Assembly: GCA_012728535.1 (NCBI GenBank)
Contig: JAAYEX010000141.1
Coordinates: 1 to 9,626 of the forward strand
DNA: 9,626 nt
DNA from: Clostridiaceae bacterium
GTDB taxonomy: Bacteria; Bacillota; Clostridia; Saccharofermentanales; DTU023
Reading direction: 5' to 3'
Position numbers and translations under genes: made by a program. Each line of letters begins with the position of its first letter. The stretch's first letter is position 1. Below the pieces are notes generated by a model that worked only from the letters and a program-made list of their open reading frames with translations, searched no databases and was not told the origin of the DNA. Below are positions 6,372-9,626 of this stretch, one piece after another.

Positions 6372-7736
6372 ATGCCTCATTTGAGGCTGAATGATATGGC
6401 CCCGGCTTATAGTGCAGAAGACGTATGGCGTACTTGTTACAATCGAGTTTTAAAGGATGAAATCCAACCCTTGACCTATAACACCTGGTTTGCTAAAGCA
6501 GTGCCATTTTATGCGGATGACCAGGTTTTCGGCCTTGCTGTTCCGAATAATGTAGTCCGCGATTTCATCGTACCTTACAAGTCAATAATTGAATCCGCAT
6601 TAAAGCAGGTCACCCATATCCTCTACAGGCTGCAGGTTATTGTCCGCCCCGACGGTACTGTGCCGGAGCCGGTTGCTGAAACTGACCGCGAAACTTCAAA
6701 CGGGGTCAGCTTGCAGCGGGGCCAACTCAATCCCGAATATACTTTTGATTCTTTTATCGTGGGCAGCAACAATGAGTTCGCCCACGCTACCTGTGTTTCT
6801 GTCGCCTCAATGAAAAACCCCCGCAACAATAATCCGCTCTTTATTTATGGCGGCTCCGGTCTGGGAAAGACCCATCTCCTCCATGCCATCGGCAACCGGG
6901 TCAGCCTCGATTATCCTGTCAAACGCGTTGTTTACGTTCAATCAGAACAGTTTGTCAATGAACTTATCGCCTGCATTCAGAATAATGATTACACCTCCTT
7001 TCGCGAAGATTACCGTTTTGCCGACATGCTGCTGATAGACGATATTCAGTTCATTGAAGGCAAGGAGCGCATGCAGGTTGAGTTTTTCCACACCTTCAAC
7101 ATGCTCTATGAATCCGGTAAGAACGTTGTTCTGACCTGCGATAAGCAACCGCAGAATCTGACATCTCTGGAGGAGCGCCTACGTACAAGGTTGATGAGTG
7201 GTCTAACTGCAGATATCGGACCGCCGGATTATGAAACGCGCCTGGCCATCCTGGGCAAGCTCCAACAAGCCCTGCAGACTTCGGTCTCGGAGGAGATTAT
7301 TGAATACATAGCCACCAATATCACCAACAACGTGCGCGAACTCGAAGGTGCCTTCAAAACCATTCATGCCCTTTATGCTTTAGGAACCGATGTCACCCTG
7401 GACCGGGCCAAGCACGTCCTGCGCAATCTTATCCAGCCCGGTGCCATGCGCCCTCTGACCTGCGATTTCATCATGGAGGTGGTCGGCAATTATTATGGTG
7501 TTTCGGTTGATGACATCAAATCACGTAAACGCAGCCAAAATATTGTCATGCCTCGCCGCATTGACATGTATCTGTGTCGCAATAAATTGAACCTTACCTA
7601 CGAAGAAATCGGAGATGCCTTCGGGGGTAAGAACCATGCCACAGTCTTACACGCTTGTGATAAAATGAATGAAGATTTGGAGACAGATTTTGACATCCGG
7701 GAAGCCCTGGAAAAGGTCGAGGCAAGATTACAGTAA
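6372..7736 (+). CDS. dnaA: Chromosomal replication initiator protein DnaA
   Basis: DnaA binds 9-bp boxes at oriC, forms an ATP-dependent filament, melts the origin and loads the helicase. The 454-residue length is normal. The N-terminal domain I (about 1-95) contains VWRTCYN...PLTYNTWF; a short linker follows. The AAA+ domain has Walker A GGSGLGKTH (160-168, Ser where Val or Ala is common) and Walker B LLIDD (about 220-224), then an RLRTRLMSG arginine-finger region. The C-terminal helix-turn-helix holds RSQNIVMPRRIDMYLCRN and the DNA-contact motif FGGKNHATV (417-425). GGAGG (6365-6369) is only two bases from this ATG, which is tight. An in-frame ATG at 6396 has GAGG (6383-6386) nine bases before it, so a start eight residues later is possible. 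Any role at the putative origin downstream follows from family knowledge. Confidence 0.97.
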   Translation: MPHLRLNDMAPAYSAEDVWRTCYNRVLKDEIQPLTYNTWFAKAVPFYADDQVFGLAVPNNVVRDFIVPYKSIIESALKQVTHILYRLQVIVRPDGTVPEPVAETDRETSNGVSLQRGQLNPEYTFDSFIVGSNNEFAHATCVSVASMKNPRNNNPLFIYGGSGLGKTHLLHAIGNRVSLDYPVKRVVYVQSEQFVNELIACIQNNDYTSFREDYRFADMLLIDDIQFIEGKERMQVEFFHTFNMLYESGKNVVLTCDKQPQNLTSLEERLRTRLMSGLTADIGPPDYETRLAILGKLQQALQTSVSEEIIEYIATNITNNVRELEGAFKTIHALYALGTDVTLDRAKHVLRNLIQPGAMRPLTCDFIMEVVGNYYGVSVDDIKSRKRSQNIVMPRRIDMYLCRNKLNLTYEEIGDAFGGKNHATVLHACDKMNEDLETDFDIREALEKVEARLQ

Positions 7737-7745
7737 TTAACAATT

Positions 7746-7910
7746 TTGTGCACATTTGTGAATAACTTACTGTTAAATGCCTGTTGAGAGATTGTTAACG
7801 GATTTTCTTTGTGAATAGTAAGTGGTTGTTCATATTTCTTCACACTCTTTTCACAATATCTTCACATCGCAAAGCTCCGACCGGACCAATCTGAAAGCAG
7901 ATTTTGCACA
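7746..7910. other. DnaA-box cluster, probable core of oriC
   Basis: The dnaA-dnaN gap contains a cluster of TTATNCACA-like sites and no open frame. One is perfect: TTATTCACA on the minus strand at 7757-7765. One-mismatch sites are TTGTGCACA (7746-7754, plus), CTATTCACA (7810-7818, minus), TTCTTCACA (7836-7844, plus) and TTTTGCACA (7902-7910, plus). Two-mismatch sites are CTTTTCACA (7847-7855, plus) and ATCTTCACA (7858-7866, plus). Such a cluster between dnaA and dnaN matches the position of the unwinding part of oriC in Bacillus subtilis. Function is inferred. Confidence 0.8.
7836..7866 (+). repeat. Three head-to-tail DnaA-box-like repeats with an 11-bp period
   Basis: TTCTTCACA, CTTTTCACA and ATCTTCACA start at 7836, 7847 and 7858, each separated by two bases. 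They share the T-T-C-A-C-A core and repeat about once per helical turn, so DnaA molecules would lie on one face of the DNA. They are weaker than the perfect box and may be low-affinity sites filled by DnaA-ATP. Confidence 0.6.
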
Positions 7911-8015
7911 CTATTAACAGACCATAATAAGAGGATGAAGAAATAGCTATATATAGCGGCAGCAGGAAAACGGCCCCACAAAAACGATCCTAATGACAAA
8001 AGCACAAAAGGGCTT
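7911..8015. other. AT-rich stretch and dnaN leader; possible unwinding element
   Basis: After the last DnaA box the sequence is AT-rich to about 7955 (ATTAACAG, CATAATAAGA) and includes a 12-bp palindrome, GCTATATATAGC (7946-7957). Its place beside the box cluster would suit the origin's unwinding element. No convincing promoter with both hexamers was found for dnaN; read-through from dnaA or an unrecognised promoter is possible. The unwinding role is a guess from position and composition. Confidence 0.35.
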
Positions 8016-8026
8016 AGGAGGAAAAA

Positions 8027-9130
8027 ATGAGACTGAACTGTTCACGGAAAAGATTAATGGATTCGATCAATATTGTTTCCAAAGCAGTAGCCACACGTAC
8101 ACCGATGCCTATTTTGGACGGAATCCTGATGAATGCGTCTGACGGTCTGACTCTGACGGGTTATGACATGGAAACCGGCATCGAAGCCCGTATGGAAGCG
8201 GATATTCTTGCTTCCGGCAGTGTTGTTGTCCCTGCCCGGGTTTTTACGGAAATTGTGCGGCGTTTACCGGAAGATGATGTTTTCATCGATACGGACGACA
8301 AGCATATGGTGAAAGTTGAGAGCGGTTCCAGCTCATTTAATATACGCGGTTTGTCAGCAGATGATTATCCGGCCCTGCCGATTGTTGAACATGACCGCAG
8401 CCTGGTTTTAGAGCAGAAAATGTTTAAAGATATGATTCAGCAGACTAAGTTTGCTGCTTCAACCGACGACAGCCGCCCGATTTTGAAGGGTATAAACGTA
8501 ATTTTCGAAAATGGCGAGCTGACTCTGGTTACTATTGACGGCTTCAGATTGGCCGTGCGCAAGGAAAAGATCAAGGAAGACCAGCAGGAAGCCATGCAGT
8601 TCATAGTTCCTGCCAGGGCTATGGAAGACGTATCTCATGTTTTGAGTGACAGTGACGATCTGGTCACCATCGGCCCCTCACATAACTATGTCCTCTTTGA
8701 TACCGGTAATATAAAAATTGTTTCACGCCTGATTCAGGGAGAGTTCCTCAGCTATAAGAGCATCTTGCCCAGCGGAAACAAAACCAGCCTTGTCGCAGAT
8801 CCACAAGTTCTCCTGTCCGCCATTGAGCGCGCTTCTATTGTCATAGACCGTGACGAGAAACGTTTCCCGGTTACTTTAGAGACACCGGATGAGGATACCC
8901 TTATTATCAGTTCAAAGACGGATATCGGCATGTCACGTGAAGAACTCAGTATTGCCCTGACCGGCGAATTGGTTGATATAGACTTTAACCCCAAATTGTT
9001 TATGGATGCCTTAAAGGAAATTCAGGACGAAAAAATTACTGTTTCTTTCCAGGGCAGTGTCGGTCCCTGTTCTATCCAGCCTCTGGAGGGAGAGAGTTTC
9101 TTTTACCTGGTGCTGCCCCTGCGTCGTTAG
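8027..9130 (+). CDS. dnaN: DNA polymerase III subunit beta (sliding clamp)
   Basis: The clamp is a ring-shaped dimer that holds the replicative polymerase and repair factors on DNA. The 367-residue length is normal. Three clamp folds of about 120 residues each are expected; supporting motifs are MRLNCSRKRLMDSINIVSKAVATRTPMPIL at the start (the usual L-x-x-x-x-V-x-x-A-V-x-x-R-x-x-x-PIL), FAASTDDSRPILKGI and DGFRLAV near the middle, and the C-terminal FFYLVLPLRR, matching the family's Y-x-x-MP-x-R end. AGGAGG (8016-8021), five bases before the ATG, is a strong ribosome binding site. It lies directly after the putative origin and six bases before recF, with which it is probably cotranscribed. 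Confidence 0.97.
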   Translation: MRLNCSRKRLMDSINIVSKAVATRTPMPILDGILMNASDGLTLTGYDMETGIEARMEADILASGSVVVPARVFTEIVRRLPEDDVFIDTDDKHMVKVESGSSSFNIRGLSADDYPALPIVEHDRSLVLEQKMFKDMIQQTKFAASTDDSRPILKGINVIFENGELTLVTIDGFRLAVRKEKIKEDQQEAMQFIVPARAMEDVSHVLSDSDDLVTIGPSHNYVLFDTGNIKIVSRLIQGEFLSYKSILPSGNKTSLVADPQVLLSAIERASIVIDRDEKRFPVTLETPDEDTLIISSKTDIGMSREELSIALTGELVDIDFNPKLFMDALKEIQDEKITVSFQGSVGPCSIQPLEGESFFYLVLPLRR

Positions 9131-9136
9131 TACTCC

Positions 9137-9626
9137 ATGCGTTTGACTTCACTGAGGCTGACGAACTTTCGCAACTACGGAAAACTTGACCTGTCATTTA
9201 ATGATGGCATTCATGTTTTTTACGGGGACAATGCCCAAGGCAAGACAAACCTGCTCGAAGCCATCTTTCTTTGTACCTGTGCCCGCTCACACCGGACCGG
9301 CCGTGACGAGGAACTGATTTTACATGGTGAGAATTTCTACAAAAGCGAAGTGGTCTTTTTAACCGACAGGGGTCTGGAAGAGAAGGTATCCTTTGCTTAC
9401 ATCCTGCCTGAAGCCCTCAATTCTTCGCGATCCTCCAGCAAGATGGCCTATAACGATATTGAAGTTTCAAACATTTCTGAAATGATCGGACTCTTCCATG
9501 CTGTGATTTTCGCTCCGGAAGACCTGCAAATAGTAAAGGGCGGTCCCGGCGGCCGCCGTCGTTTTCTTGATCTTCTGATATCTCAGACCAGCCGGCTGTA
9601 TTTCCGGGCCTTACAAAGATATAGCC
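9137..9626 (+). CDS. recF: DNA replication and repair protein RecF, N-terminal part, cut by the window edge
   Basis: RecF is an SMC/ABC-like ATPase that with RecO and RecR loads RecA at single-strand gaps. I translated 163 codons by hand with no stop. It starts MRLTSLRLTNFRNYGKLDLS, the classical RecF beginning, with Walker A GDNAQGKTN (30-38) followed by LLEAI, then FAPEDLQIVKGGPGGRRRFL near residues 130-150 and LLISQTSRLYFRALQRY, the typical RecF segment between the P-loop and the coiled coil. Full RecF is about 360-370 residues, so more than half lies outside. No ribosome binding site precedes this ATG, six bases after the dnaN stop, so translation probably couples to dnaN. The start is supported by the match to the family N-terminus. 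Confidence 0.95.
   Translation, partial: MRLTSLRLTNFRNYGKLDLSFNDGIHVFYGDNAQGKTNLLEAIFLCTCARSHRTGRDEELILHGENFYKSEVVFLTDRGLEEKVSFAYILPEALNSSRSSSKMAYNDIEVSNISEMIGLFHAVIFAPEDLQIVKGGPGGRRRFLDLLISQTSRLYFRALQRYS

Noticed and set aside
7598..7843. Minus-strand frame of 81 codons across the end of dnaA and the origin gap
   Set aside because: It lies half opposite dnaA, has no convincing ribosome binding site or domain, and its 5' part is formed by the DnaA-box region.
1..9626. CRISPR array, tRNA, rRNA, insertion sequence or prophage
   Set aside because: No regularly spaced repeats, cloverleaf-like segments, transposase motifs or terminal repeats were seen on reading both strands; a short RNA could still be missed without computation.

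Overview
The window looks like the chromosomal replication-origin region of a Gram-positive bacterium of the Bacillota, probably an anaerobic clostridial lineage. The evidence is the dnaA-dnaN-recF order, a cluster of DnaA boxes between dnaA and dnaN, strong AGGAGG-type ribosome binding sites, a nitroimidazole-reductase-like flavoprotein and a clostridial-style short-chain dehydrogenase. Species cannot be read from this sequence alone.

Left part (1-1365, minus strand): a MazEF-type toxin-antitoxin pair, with the toxin cut by the window edge, lies behind a short-chain dehydrogenase/reductase gene. A perfect 36-bp palindrome sits between the dehydrogenase and the antitoxin. It overlaps a good candidate promoter, so it is best read as the autoregulatory operator of the toxin-antitoxin operon.

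Middle part (1501-6188, plus strand): a likely three-gene operon after a divergent intergenic region. It encodes a NimA-like FMN-binding split-barrel protein, a full-length three-domain Xaa-Pro aminopeptidase and a large NAD+ synthetase. The synthetase is the most unusual gene here. Its C-terminal ATP-dependent synthetase domain looks intact. Its N-terminal nitrilase-type glutaminase domain appears to have lost all three catalytic residues (Glu to Asp, Lys to Ser, Cys to Val) and carries about 85 extra residues. It may be an ammonia-dependent enzyme with a pseudo-glutaminase domain.

Right part (6189-9626, plus strand): dnaA with its own promoter, which carries a near-consensus DnaA box over the -10 element; a 290-bp origin-like intergenic region; dnaN; and the start of recF, cut by the window edge. 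DnaA would bind the boxes to start replication and probably limit its own expression. DnaN is the sliding clamp and RecF acts in gap repair and recombination. The gene order differs from Bacillus subtilis: no rpmH diverges from dnaA, and no small S4-like gene (yaaA) lies between dnaN and recF. No tRNA, rRNA, CRISPR array or insertion sequence was seen.
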